DNA of 63,010 nucleotides from Ectocarpus siliculosus (GCA_000310025.1 FN648885.1:165061-228070), one strand, 5' to 3'. Counted from the stretch's first letter, positions 46,901-56,929 are shown. Translations and numbers: made by a program. Notes: a model not told the origin generated them from the sequence alone.

Positions 46901-48680
46901 CTTACACTTTCAGGTAGGAAGACAAATTCCACATAAACCTGTTGGTTGCACCGTACCGCCGTACGACCACCGCTTCAGGACTATCGTATAGTACTACACG
47001 TTTTCTCCCAGAAGTGTTTTTAAGATTTCACGCCAAACGTGCACCCCCCTACAATACCGTAGCATCACTCATACGTTACCTGCCATTTCCAGAGCAGAGT
47101 GCCATCTTTGGCCAATTTGTACGCGATGAAATCAGTTTCCCCCAAACTTGGTGTGGCCCAGTCGCCGCTCCAGATATACCCAGCGCCGACCACAGAGCCG
47201 TCGTCTGACACCGTCACGCCGTATGTTCTGCAAGTACCGCCACCAGGGCTGTCCTGGTCGCCACCGAATAAAGGAGACTTGGATTGGGCCGTAACATCAG
47301 TGTTGACGGAGAGGTCGCACACAGTGTCCTTCGGAAACCCGACGATGCACAATGCACTACTGGGTTCCACTCTGGTGATGGATGAGCGCGATAGCAATGG
47401 TGGGGGTGATTCGACTCAAGCAATCGACTAACCTCCCATCTCCACAGTTCCACTCCTTCAGAATCGAGCTCGAGCGCCGCGAAGCCGTCTTCGCCGTCAA
47501 TCTCGGTGGACCCGGCAAGAACGACCGATTCATCCAGGCCCATGACTGCTGTATCAGCCCAATCCAGTGAGGTTCCGTTCTGTGGAAGACGAAGATTCCC
47601 GGCACAACATTGGTAAGTTAGTTCCACCGGCCGTTTCGAAGTCTGCCCGCATCGAAATGTGCAGCACAACGGGATAGAACCCGCAGCGATGAAACCGAAA
47701 GACAGCGGTGAGTCTCGCGTACTGATGATGGTGCCGCCACAACGTTAATATTGCTTTTTATGTTGCCTTAATGCGTAATTTTCTCATGTTTCCATTCTAC
47801 ACACACGTCCGACGGGTGGGCGGCTGAGTCTACATATTCTTGGGCTCTAGTCTCCCAAAAAGATGGGAAGGTGGGACAGCTTGTGCTCGCTTTGAGTTTC
47901 CTGAAGTGTCGAAGAGAGAGACAGCAGGCCTCAATGGCACCATGGGGATCCTTTCCTTTGCGATTGGCAACGACGGCAGGAAGCAAGACGAAGCCGAACG
48001 TATTTTCGAGGGAATTCGACAAGATATTCCGCGGAGTACAATTACAAGCTATCGCCGACCAAGTCTGGGGTCCCCGTTATATCTCTCGACAACCCAAGAA
48101 ATCGCATGAGACATACGAAGTATAATCTACCTCCCCACGCATACTGGGACAGGACCAGTCAAACGTACGAATGCCGGCGGCAGCCGGAGGTGCTGATTTC
48201 TCCATGCCCGCGCTGCGAGATATGGCCGATTCACCTGCCACTCCCATACCACGGTCCCTTCTGCATCCAGTTTCAGTGCCACCCACGCAGGATTGTCGGT
48301 GTTTGTTGCTTTCCAGTCTCCGTGGGTATATCCTGCATTGACGGTCGCCAGATTTAGTCGGAGAAACAATGGAGGGTGCCGTGTAGCGACTATTTTGTGT
48401 TCTTTGTTATCATTCGGGGTTGCCTTGCAAACCGACGGAAGGCACGACGCAATGTATCCCAAGAGACGGAAGACGCAGGAGCCCCATCCTTACCGGTTGC
48501 GATAGAGGACCCATCCGAGCCAATCACTGCCGCAGTGAATGAGTCGAGTTCGGGAGTTCCACCCTGCTTAGCCCATGACCACCCGTCGCAAGGACCGGAC
48601 AGAGCAAGTGTGAGCAGGCAGGTGGTGGAAAAAGGCCGGATGTGAGTTTTCCGGGGGGCGATATACAGACAAAACGCCAT
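37910..48680 (-). CDS. Receptor-like TKL protein kinase with seven-repeat propeller ectodomain
   Basis: Fourteen exons: 48680-48494, 48332-48235, 47579-47433, 47253-47080, 44224-44054, 43364-43194, 42841-42662, 42403-41264, 41058-40867, 40631-40587, 40394-40203, 39744-39346, 39143-39027 and 38185-37910. They join without frame conflict into 1162 residues plus stop. Residues 1-33 look like a signal peptide. Residues 45-422 hold seven repeats of about 57 residues (DGSV-x-AG, then DF-x-A-x-KLDA-x-G-x-E-x-W-x-WQ), nearly one per exon, as in SBBP-type beta-propellers. A Ser/Thr/Pro stalk leads to a membrane span (about 500-521, LAGVVSAIAAAALITLGVL) followed by KRRQAAK. A cytosolic helical region (about 690-835) resembles MLKL/Cbl N-terminal bundles. 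The kinase has GRGGFGEVY (876), Lys896, Glu940, HGDLKSAN (Asp1017, Asn1022), DFG (1035) and APE (1069). HGD instead of HRD marks a non-RD kinase. A role as a surface receptor is an inference. Confidence 0.9.
38605..38680 (+). ncRNA. tRNA-like pol III sequence inside a kinase-gene intron
   Basis: TGGTCTAGCGG (38612-38622, box A-like) and GGGTTCCAATCCCGG (38655-38669, box B/T-loop with a CGGG/CCCG stem) are spaced about 32 bases, as in real tRNAs. The acceptor strands (GCCCCGG against CGTGTGC) pair poorly and no convincing anticodon arm forms. Probably the head of a tRNA-derived SINE, or a tRNA relic, inserted antisense in intron 38186-39026. Confidence 0.5.
44899..45055. mobile_element. MITE-like hairpin element, copy 1
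   Basis: A 21-base perfect inverted repeat (44899-44919 and 45035-45055; arm begins GGACCGATTTTCAAAGCTCG) with further imperfect pairing inside (ACTCCACTGGGAAGAG against CTCTTTCTGCTGTGG). The loop (TCGGAAAGCTCTCGACAAGA, then CGCCGTTTTCGGC) resembles the loop of the element at 45573. It lies in the 2.86-kb kinase intron. No coding capacity. Confidence 0.65.
45095..45440 (+). repeat. Two-copy tandem repeat, about 180-base unit
   Basis: GTTGCACTGAAGCTGCCGCC, ATTCCGTCAACTCGACGAGG, CACGAGGTCACCGCCAAAAG and GAAACGGCCTGGGATTTCGT recur about 180 bases later with a few changes. It sits between the two hairpin elements. Confidence 0.8.
45573..45799. mobile_element. MITE-like hairpin element, copy 2
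   Basis: Arms of about 66 bases (45573-45638 and 45734-45799) are inverted copies with a few mismatches; key parts are GAGATGGCACCCCCGAGTTAGC and AGCGTATTTCTCC. The first of these exceeds no more than one mismatch to its partner GCTAACTCGGGGGTGCC. The loop CTCCGAAAAGCCCTTGACC, then CGCCCTTTTCGGC, is related to copy 1, so both belong to one family. Confidence 0.7.
45800..47079. other. Rest of the large kinase-gene intron (44225-47079)
   Basis: No further propeller exon was recognised between the exons at 44054 and 47080: I saw no other frame ending in the W-x-W-Q plus donor pattern. Open frames such as 46055-46291 and 46437-46763 are unassigned. Confidence 0.45.
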
Positions 48681-49555
48681 CTACTTCAACTTAGCAAATT
48701 ATCTTGCTTGACAGGAGCTCCACTGCGACTGAAGCAGCTGGCCTGTACCGAAACGTGCCACAGACTCTCAAACAAGGGAAAACATGTTGACTCCGATCCC
48801 GATTGATCCAATTCTGGAACGGGAACGGGCAGAATGACGACGGATAACAATATCGGTCGAATTCAGAAACATATATGTATCGTCCACGGATTTCAATCGT
48901 GCAGAGCGCACAACGTGTCTAGTGAGTATGTGCACAGCATTTAGAGGAGGGCGTTACGATGCAAGTTACGGCAGTTTGGGGAGGCGGGCGGGGGTCCAAA
49001 TCGAAAGAGGGATGCATCGGGTATACACAAGCTGTAGCAAGTACATCTACAAAACTCTTCATTCTTCGCCGAGTGAAAGCCAAAATCCCCACCAATCAGA
49101 TGGAAGTGGGGTTGTGTGAAGACCATCAGCTAGGGTTTTAGCATTCTTACAGCAGTATCTGACCCCTGGATTGCAGAAAACGAATCTTGTCCTTTTAACA
49201 TTTTTGGGATAATGGCCTCCTCCGTCGATAAAGATACCGGTCTGCTGCAGCGAAAGCCATTGAAATTCATGGAAGGACAATGTTGAAAATCTGTGAAAAT
49301 AGCGCTCAGCAGTGAGATGGTTCTCTCATGATCACCCCAGGTTTGACTTCTTTTTTGGCAGAGAAAGATCAAGTTTTGCAATTTGTCGCTTTTTCGCCCC
49401 AAAACTCCAGCATTCCCTGACAACGTCGCCCTACTAATACATGTACATGTTTGCTAAAATCTTGGCCAAGACTGAGATTTCCTGCGATACGACTTCACCT
49501 TCTGTTTGAACCTTCCGCGCGAATTTCCCAATCTCCCACACTGCCGGGGGGTTTC
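48681..49555. other. 5' flank of the kinase gene
   Basis: Expected to contain its promoter and 5' UTR. No TATA or other element can be assigned with confidence. Open frames at 48922-49141 are short and overlapping. Confidence 0.4.
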
Positions 49556-49945
49556 ATAAAACGCCCATGGGCACGCCCATGGACACGCCCATGGACTACC
49601 CATGAACTGCGGACGAAGTGCCCACTATGGACGGCCCATGGGGCACCGCTGTGATTGAGCCATGCACCGAGAGGTGGCAGACCCGCCTGTATCTACCTGC
49701 ACAGGCACCATTTACCACCCAAGGGCAACCTAGGCCAATTCCAAGCACCGCCACCCCAGTACCTATCTATGCATACCCACGTCAGGAACCAACCTAGCAC
49801 CTATCCTGCAATGCCAACCAAGATTCAACCTATGTACGTACGTAGCACCTATCCAAGCTATTAGTTCCACCAACACCAATCTAGCGCCATTGCCGGCACA
49901 TCAACCTAGAACATTGCCACTGGCACATTAACCCTAAGCCCTCGG
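49556..49945. repeat. Palindrome-rich island 5 with CAACCTAGAAC tail
   Basis: CGCCCATGGGCACGCCCATGG, ACGCCCATGGAC, GAACTGCGGACGAAGTGCCC and GGCCCATGGGGC (49560-49645) are followed by CAACCTAGCACCTATCC repeats and CAACCTAGAACATTGCCAC (to about 49930). Same architecture as island 2 at 13888-14062. Confidence 0.7.
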
Positions 49946-50137
49946 AAGTGTGGGAGACCCGAAATTCCTGACTTCGCTTGGTTTGGCGTGGTTTGGAAAT
50001 CAAACCTACACTTATTTTACACCGCTTTTTATGGGCAACGAAGGGATTAACCACTGACGTCGAGCTCCGCTCCGAACTCTCGACCTCGCCCGTCTGCACA
50101 CATCAGCCACGCTTCGCATACCCTCACGGCATTCAAC

Positions 50138-50590
50138 ATGAGCAACTATGACCCCGCCGGTGGTCGATCTTACCACGTAATAACGGGGACTTGCTCTGCC
50201 TGGAACACGACGCGCCTAAAAAAAATGCTAACTTCGGAAAAGATTATGGCAAGTTGCGGCACATTCCAAATTGCCTTCAACGTGTGCAAACATGCAAACG
50301 CTTGTATTTCCGCACAAAACATCGCGCACGTTGTTATTCTACATTGGAGCCAGCTCGAGCGGACAATATTTTGGCAGCGCAAGACTTCCATGATGTCTTT
50401 GATTGATGATGGCAGATTTCCGATGAGAACCGAATTTGAAGCCGAACAACACCACAAATGGGACAGTGTCACCACTGCGGCTGGATGCATGTTCTCAGAC
50501 TTGTCTACACTTGGCCCGCTGCGAAATGTAGTAAACGTAGGTACTGCTGTTGGACAATGCGATGGCACGAAGAGTCACAGCCATGAATAA
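50138..50590 (+). CDS. Open frame of 150 codons, unknown
   Basis: A stand-alone ATG frame (starting MSNYDPAGGRSYHVITG, ending GTKSHSHE) of ordinary composition with scattered Cys and His. A minus-strand frame of 132 codons overlaps most of it, so strand choice is uncertain. No domain, signal peptide or splice context is recognised. It may be chance or an element remnant. Confidence 0.2.
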   Translation: MSNYDPAGGRSYHVITGTCSAWNTTRLKKMLTSEKIMASCGTFQIAFNVCKHANACISAQNIAHVVILHWSQLERTIFWQRKTSMMSLIDDGRFPMRTEFEAEQHHKWDSVTTAAGCMFSDLSTLGPLRNVVNVGTAVGQCDGTKSHSHE

Positions 50591-50592
50591 TC

Positions 50593-50625
50593 GAATGAAT
50601 GAATGAATGAATGAATGAACGAAAT
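50593..50625. repeat. (GAAT)n microsatellite
   Basis: Six or more GAAT tetranucleotides just after the unknown 150-codon frame. Confidence 0.9.
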
Positions 50626-50639
50626 GAAAGTGGAGAAGC

Positions 50640-52055
50640 AAGAGGCACATATTTCAAACCGTCGTGTTTGATGGGTTTGATAGGTTTCAGAATTGATTCG
50701 CCAGGGTTTGTCAGCGCGGAACGCGTCCCCGGGGTTTTGAGCCAGTTTTCGCAACTTTGGCCGTCTACTACACGCGCCACGGAGGCCGTACCGAGCTCCG
50801 GGCACGGGCGTTAGTGTACCGACGAGCCTCCTGCGTGCCCCTGAGAAGGAACCGCGAGAAAAGACTCGCTGCCGCCAGAGAAAGAAACGCCGACGCATGA
50901 AAAGGGACCAAATCGATGTACATATGTGAGAATTGAAAGATGATGATGTCCGGATGAAGGGATGACCTTGAGTATCACCAGGTGGAACTGATGTCTTCTG
51001 CAGATGTCCGCCAGCTAGCGTCGTTGTGGTGTACACACTAACAGATACCCACGCGCACGTATGGGTCTTGTGCCAATGGCAAGTTAAATGGTGAAACATA
51101 GGAGCGCAGGTTGTTCGTTCCACTGCTGTTCGACTCTACTGCTGTTCAATTTCCACCGGTCGGTGTACCATGCCGTTGGTGACAATAGGCCTTAGGTCGG
51201 AACTGCTGGCTGTTGGTGATTTTCGCTGACAAGGCATTCTACTGGCTTGCACGGCGCTGGGGAGCTGTGGTCGCGGTACGTGTTCGGCTGTATTGTTGTA
51301 TGGTAGATAACCCAGCCTGTGGCCTGTGGCCTTGAGACGAAAGACGGAAGAGACAGAGATGGCCTTGAGACGGAAGATGGACGAGACGAAGGATTCAATG
51401 GATTCGCCATGTGGACACACATCTACGTACATATCAGGTCCCACCTGCCAATACCAGAGCTCCGTCAATTCCGTCGCCATTTCTCCAACTCCTTACTGGT
51501 GATGGATGGTTTGGGGCTTGTTGGGGTGTTGGGGTGCGCTGCTGGGCTAGCTATGTACGATATGGTTTTTAGACGACTTACGTACGTACGTAGAAGCAAC
51601 ATGGGTGGGCAAGTTGCGGTACAATTAGATAGAAATCTCCGATGGCGAGCCCAACTCGAGTTTCCAAAAGACTTAGTCCAGAAGTGCCGCTGTGAGCTTG
51701 GATTACGGACGGAGAATGAATGCATGATTGCGTCAAGGTGGGGGTGTTCAGCGCTCAGGAGAGGTCAGGAATTCCTCGCCCTTCAGCACCCACCAATAGG
51801 CTAGGCTCCGTTTGGTCTCACACTCGCTGTGCGGTCGAGCGGTCGAACACCATCGCACGGAAGGCTTGAAACTCCGCGAGAAGGGAAGAGTTGCGAAGAG
51901 CCTTGACGAGAACACACGGCCCAAAGAACACTTGTTGTGTACTAGAGGAAACATGAATACAAACACAGAAAGACTACCAGTTCGAGATAATACCACAGCA
52001 GTCGAACGGGATGTGTCGAAGTCTTTACAGTGATTGGAGGAAAACCAAGCGGGTA
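50640..52055. other. Stretch without a recognised gene
   Basis: A plus frame at 51319-51804 (161 codons) begins with a short duplicated GGCCTTGAGACG unit (about 51330-51385) and has no recognisable domain. A minus frame at 50575-51123 is equally anonymous. Neither is called. Confidence 0.4.
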
Positions 52056-52060
52056 TCTTT

Positions 52061-52140
52061 TAATCGGTGAAATTAGACCATCCGGCTAGTCAGCATCCGG
52101 CTAGATCAGCGCTGGCCGGATGGTCTAATTTTACCGATTA
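52061..52140. repeat. Near-perfect 26-bp inverted repeat (hairpin)
   Basis: Left arm 52061-52086 (TAATCGGTGAAATTAGACCA then TCCGGC) and right arm 52115-52140 pair at 25 of 26 positions around a 28-base loop. The loop repeats part of the arm (CATCCGGCTAG). It resembles a small palindromic MITE or its core. Confidence 0.8.
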
Positions 52141-52146
52141 TTGTAC

Positions 52147-52446
52147 CGAATCGGGTCCTCCTTAACACTCTCCACCCACAGAATTTACCCTCAACTGGGA
52201 ACCTCTTGTGGCCAGGACGGGTAATTCGATGGAAGTGTCACAAGGTTCTTTATAGGATCGATTCCAAGAGGTGTTCTCAGGACTGACATACATGGTGTCC
52301 ATGGGAAAATGTCCAAGTCAGGAGAAAAAATGTGCACCCATGGAGATTCGAATCAGTATCCTGCCGCTGACGCCATGTACGAAGGTGTACCGATTCTGGT
52401 AAAAGTCAATCAACGGATACCCTGCGAATCGGGTCCTCCTTAACAC
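52147..52446 (+). repeat. Direct repeat GAATCGGGTCCTCCTTAACAC
   Basis: The 21-base motif occurs at about 52147 and again at about 52426, both times after a CCG or GCG context. It may mark the borders of an inserted segment of about 280 bases. Confidence 0.6.
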
Positions 52447-52664
52447 GTTGTTGTTGTGGTACGCCACAACTTTAGACTTAACTTGCTCTGTTTTGAGCTT
52501 GAACATGCACGCAAATCTCACGGCATCATCAATTGCTGCACGTGCTGCAAGGTTGTAGGCATATGTCTTCTGTAATACTGTGAACACTGCTGTTGTTGTA
52601 CTGCTGCTGTTGTTGTATTGAAGGTGCTGCTGTAGACTGCGCTACATCGTATGTATATACAGAG

Positions 52665-52860
52665 ATCACTTTTCGTGATATCACACCGTTTCATGGAATA
52701 ATTGGTGGAAGTTACAATAGTCAAGAATAGTTGTTGGAAGTTTAGTCAGAAGATAATCTATGCAGAGTGAATGAAAGAGTGCACATTTCATGGGATAACT
52801 GCTGGAGGTGTGTCAGAAGTTAGTCAATGCAGAGTGAATGAAAGAGTGCACATCCCGGTC
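52665..52860. repeat. Left 42-base inverted-repeat arm and adjoining tandem duplication
   Basis: 52673-52714 (TCGTGATATCACACCGTTTC onward) is the inverted counterpart of 54892-54933. Downstream, AGTCAATGCAGAGTGAATGA-type text (GCAGAGTGAATGAAAGAGTG then CACAT) occurs twice, near 52759 and 52828. Confidence 0.75.
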
Positions 52861-52963
52861 ACTCTCACTTTCGACATCCTCTCCTCTCATTCCCGCGTCG
52901 ACCTTCAGCTGCAACACAACATGAACGAACGCCCTCTCCCGTAGCTCCCCAGCAAAGCGTAAT

Positions 52964-54094
52964 TCCACCCAGTCAGCGAGTCGTAGTGGAGTGTACCGCC
53001 GCCCTGTACAACAGGGCGACCCCAACTGGCCTTGCCCCGGGCCCGACTGCGACGGCGGTCACCTCAAGCTCATAAACAAGCGCGACGGTAAAGGCAAGTT
53101 TGCCCCTTGCGACCGTACCAACAACCGCGACGCGGACAGTTGTAGCGTATCCTGCACCATCCTCACCCCGTCGACAACGTACCCCAAGCCGTGCCAGCTC
53201 TGCCTCGCGCCGATGGGAGGTACTCCTTCGCTCGGGATCCCAACCGACCACGTCAACAGCCGCGGCTACAAAGGCAAAAGAAAGTTCTCTCTTTGATTGT
53301 ATCAAGTAGTTTCCGCCTGATGTGTGCCTGAATGTTGTTCAGGTGTTGCATGAAGGCCTGGCATGAAACTGCATCGCAACCGCTAAATCTCTCCACAACA
53401 ATGCCCTTGTTGCTTGCTGTTATTGTCAGAGTGGAATATTATCCACGCGGTGTGGCGTCTTTGCGCTGGTGCCAAGTCTTCGGACGGCAAGAAGTTCATG
53501 CACGTCACCGTCGCCCCCGCCAGCCTTATCGGGGTAAATCATGTGTACACCCGTTTACATCGGAACGTGATTGTGTAGTGACCAGTCGTGTGTGTGCGTA
53601 GTTACCTAGATATGGGTGCGCGGATGCATCCGACTGTTGCTGTAAATTAGTTACCCATATGTCACAAAAGTACACCGTGTTCACCGGTCGACGTCATAAA
53701 AAAATTAACATTTTTTAGTATGGGGAGACCATGTGACATATTTATATGTTCCTTATATTTTCCCCTGTCAGTGCACCGAGTTCAACCGTCGACGTCATAA
53801 ATAAAAATATCATTTTTTTATAATGTAAAACCATGTGAATTTTTTTCCTTATATTTTTCCCTGTCACCCATCCGATATCCACTGCAAAGGTGTCCCGACG
53901 CAGCGACTAACGAGGAAGACCTGGCCGACGGGTGCACGGGCGAGATCGTCGAGGACGACCTGATCATCAAGGATTGAGACTCCCCGCCGCTGCACTACCA
54001 GTGCGCCCGCCGCCTGTGGGACCAGACCATCAACGAGATCCTCAACATGACCGACGAGCACCGCGACCTGGGAACTACCCACGCCGACCTCTAA
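52964..54094 (+). pseudogene. Cys-rich, zinc-finger-like coding relic with in-frame TGA
   Basis: Three protein-like plus-strand pieces lie in order. At 52991-53297, WPCPGPDCDGGHLKLINKRD and then a Cys-X2-Cys-X-rich stretch. At about 53450-53537, GAKSSDGKKFMHVTVAPASL followed by GTAAAT. At 53889-54094, CPDAATNEEDLADGCTGEIV, then IIKD-stop-DSPPLHYQCARRLW and a final TAA. Acceptor-like AG precedes the third piece. The TGA at 53975-53977 interrupts an otherwise fluent frame. Paired Cys and a late HYQC suggest metal binding, but I recognise no family. It is probably a decayed multi-exon gene. Confidence 0.35.
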
Positions 54095-54228
54095 AGTAAG
54101 ACGCGTGTTTCCATTTCAGAAAAAAAGTAAACGTCTCAAGAAATTCAAGGCACATTGTTGCCACCTGCAACTGGCTTTCGCCAACTATCAATAGAGTAAA
54201 GATGTCACCCCATGTCTGACAATCATCG

Positions 54229-55131
54229 ATGTCGGCTGACGCCAATTCATTGGGTAACTCGTTCAGCAGCCGCATCTCACAATCGCCAAACACGATCACA
54301 TACTGCACGTCACAACCCACACCCCCAGCGAGAGTAACACTCCCTCGAGGAACGTACAAACAACTCCAAATCGACGAACACCTTCAGCTCGTCGAAATAC
54401 CCAACGAAGATCGCTCACCCAACCCCGAACGACGCCTGAAACTCGAACACCACAAACCTGTCCGGATAACGCGCAAGCTGAAATCTTAGCGGAATGTAGA
54501 CGTCGCAATGCAAACAATAACACACCACACGACTCAGACCCTGAACTCGATATGATACGTCAACATTTTAGCCAAATGAGGAATCGTGCACCAAGGTTAC
54601 CGGCACCCAGTCTAGACAGCCATCGCGGTGATGCTAATAACCAAATCTGTCTTGGAGTGCAAGACATTGACTCGCAATCATTCGACTTCCCCTCGGCACC
54701 TTTTGAGCTAAAACACACGGATTTGGATGATCCACAAAATATCACATGTTCTCACTGCAATGCTCAACTTTGGAAAGAAGAAAAGGGATTAAATTGTTGT
54801 AACAAAGGCAAGTCGTGTATCCATCCTCTCCAATCTATCCCCCACCATCTTATGGCGCTGTTTGAAACTACTAAATTCATTAACTTCTGACTAACTTCCT
54901 CCAATTATTCCATGAAACGGTGTGATATCACGATACAACGGGCTTTTCGGATTTACTGCATTAGGCGCAGGCTGTATTCAAAAAGAGACATGGACTGAAC
55001 CGCCAGCCCCTTCAATGCTCACCTTGCATGGACGTGCTTACCACGGCATATTCAACCTCCAACAACATTATGAGAACTATCCCGTGTCGAAGAAATCATC
55101 GCAGCTAAACGAGTTTTTGATGCTCAGATAA
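54229..55131 (+). mobile_element. Helitron Rep/helicase N-terminal fragment (broken)
   Basis: The frame 54552-54890 contains ITCSHCNAQLWKEEK and CCNKGKSCIHPL, followed by P-x-x-L-M-A-L. This is the C-x2-C-A-x2-W-x3-E ... CC-x2-GK arrangement typical of the start of Helitron proteins. After a stop and a frame change, 54930-55131 reads RYNGLFGFTALGAG and LTLHGRAYHGIFNLQ, matching the next block of the Helitron-like N-terminal domain. 54229-54489 may be the leader. The Rep (HUH) and helicase domains are not seen downstream, so this is a fragment. Confidence 0.72.
54892..54933. repeat. Right 42-base inverted-repeat arm inside the Helitron fragment
   Basis: Matches the reverse complement of 52673-52714 at 41 of 42 positions. 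It lies exactly where the Helitron frame is broken, between the CC-x2-GK block and the RYNGLFGF block. Confidence 0.85.
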
Positions 55132-55439
55132 ACATCCACTTTATTAATGCCTCCACATTACCTCCTCCCCAAAAACCTCTTTCTTCTGCTCTAAATTTAC
55201 ATTATACGGTTATGACACGTACACGCTCTTACATCCATCTCCCCAATAATTGCATTCTGCCACCAGCGCAGGCACCCTACCGCCTGCACCATCACCGACA
55301 TCATCACGGCCATCACCGTCACGCTTCAACATTAAGAAGCTCGAGACCTGCGTACAAGGCTGCAAACGAAACCATACCTTCCGCAGTGGTAATCGGCAAT
55401 AACCACCAGGGCCGTAAGGGGCAACGATGACCCGAGGCG

Positions 55440-55830
55440 GGAGGCGTCAACTCTTTCACCGTCAACTAGCGGCAACGCCGTCAAACCACTGCGTGCGGTG
55501 TTTGTCCTTACTTTGTCTGAATGTTGTAGGTGTTCGGCTCCTTTCACATTGTGAGGGATACCGCATATCGGCGTCATTAGAGGGGGATATTAGAGAAGGG
55601 CGCGACAATAGACTGGAGGAGTGAGAATATGACCATTCGAGCGGGACGACACCGAAAAAGTTAGAATAATAGCTCCAGAACATTAGAGGGAGATATTAGA
55701 GAAAGGCGCCACACTGAAGAAGCTTGAATATGAGAGCTAGGCGGCAACACACCAGTACCATCAACTACCGGCAATACCGTCGAACAGTTGCAGTGTTTGT
55801 TCTTTCTTTGGCCCCTTTGGGGAGGATATT
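55440..55830 (+). repeat. Interleaved direct duplications
   Basis: TCAACTAGCGGCAACGCCGTC (55458) recurs as TCAACTACCGGCAATACCGTC (55757). CATTAGAGGGGGATATTAGAG (55573) recurs as CATTAGAGGGAGATATTAGAG (55681). The pairs overlap in an A-B-B'-A' order, as expected after two rounds of local duplication. Confidence 0.65.
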
Positions 55831-56199
55831 GGCCACAGCAAAGCCACTTAGAGAACGTTGCCTGAGAGTGTTACTACGTTCTTACCGGCGCAAGAATAGG
55901 GAGGCGACCGTAGCTTACATCTCCTTTTCGTCCGCACCGGGCGAAGCTAGACAAAAAGTCACGTACACGCGACTCTTTTGGCTTCATGTTACACCGGGAA
56001 CGGCACATTTCTCGAATACAACGCGAACATCTTCACACCGTTCATTCGGTCACCCTGCGGCTTCATGCCCTTGGTATGCTGTGCACAGCCTTCACACCTT
56101 CCCTTTAAGCCTACTACTGAGGACGAGGGCGCCTCTGTGCCCGAAGTCCGGAGCCCTTGTATATATAACATGATATCCATCACATTAATAACGCTCTTG

Positions 56200-56572
56200 C
56201 GCGCGCCACGTGGGCCGTCCCATGGCTGTCCCAGGGACAGCGCCATAGGGCACGTGGGGCGTCCAATGGCTGTCCGATGGGGCACGTGGGACGGCCAATG
56301 GAGTGTCCCATGGGACGTCCAATGGCTGGCCCATTGAGCCGGCCCACGCGTGGGCCACATGGGGCGTCCCATGGGCCACGTGGTGCAGCCCATGGGCCAC
56401 GTGGGCCGGCCCATGTGGCCCATGGCTGTCCTAGGGACAGCCCACGTGTCCCACGGCTGTCCATGGGACGGCCCACGTGTCCCATGGCTGTCCCCGGGTC
56501 AGCCATTGGCCGGCCCACGAGGCCCATGGGACACATGGGACGTCCAATGGCTGGCCCATATGAACTTTCAAT
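56200..56572. repeat. Palindrome-rich island 6 (largest)
   Basis: About 370 bases composed almost entirely of short palindromes: GTCCCATGGGAC, GGCCCACGCGTGGGCC, CTGTCCCAGGGACAG, CTGTCCTAGGGACAG, CCACGTGG, GGACGTCC, GGCCGGCC and CCCATGGG, many more than once. It ends GGCCCATATGAACTTT, the inverted form of the start of island 4. Open frames across it are artefacts of the repeated MGRP/PMGH-coding units. Confidence 0.85.
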
Positions 56573-56893
56573 ACCCAATGAGTGAAATGCTCAATACGAC
56601 CCCCGTCCGACGGCGCACGTTCTTCATGACCAAACCGTCGTCGCCGTTACGCGACAGATACAACGGGAATTGCTGTTTGAGGATTGGCACGGTTGCCTGA
56701 GGAAAGCTTCGTTGTTCATGCTCAAAAGTAGCCCCTTGTCGGACCGCGTGTGCTCGGGGCGTGTCGTGCTGCATGTCTTCTTGGAGCGAGGGAACGGTCC
56801 GTCTCGTAACACCCAGCCGCCAGGCGTTAGCCTCTCCCCGCAGGATAGATGCAAACATCCCCAAGCCGTGCAACCGTGAGCCAGCGACACACA
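56568..56893 (-). CDS. Open frame of unknown function beside island 6
   Basis: The minus-strand frame runs from about 56927 without an ATG at its upstream end; the first ATG gives MFASILRGEANAWRLG and about 96 residues ending VVLSISLIGY. Composition is normal and it abuts the palindrome island directly. No domain is recognised. It may belong to the same mobile unit as the island, or be chance. Confidence 0.25.
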
Positions 56894-56929
56894 AATACAA
56901 GATGACAGCAGCAGTTTTCACGTGCAAGT

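Noticed and set aside
52318-52400. tRNA gene on the minus strand (GATTCGAATC box B-like)
   Set aside because: The nearest box A-like sequence is only about a dozen bases away and no cloverleaf can be drawn.
53975-53977. In-frame TGA as a selenocysteine codon
   Set aside because: No supporting stem-loop could be identified downstream, the surrounding gene pieces are already broken, and a simple GGA-to-TGA change explains it.
56180-56600. Open frames across the palindrome island
   Set aside because: Gly/Arg/Pro/Met-rich frames exist in several frames on both strands solely because the island is self-complementary.
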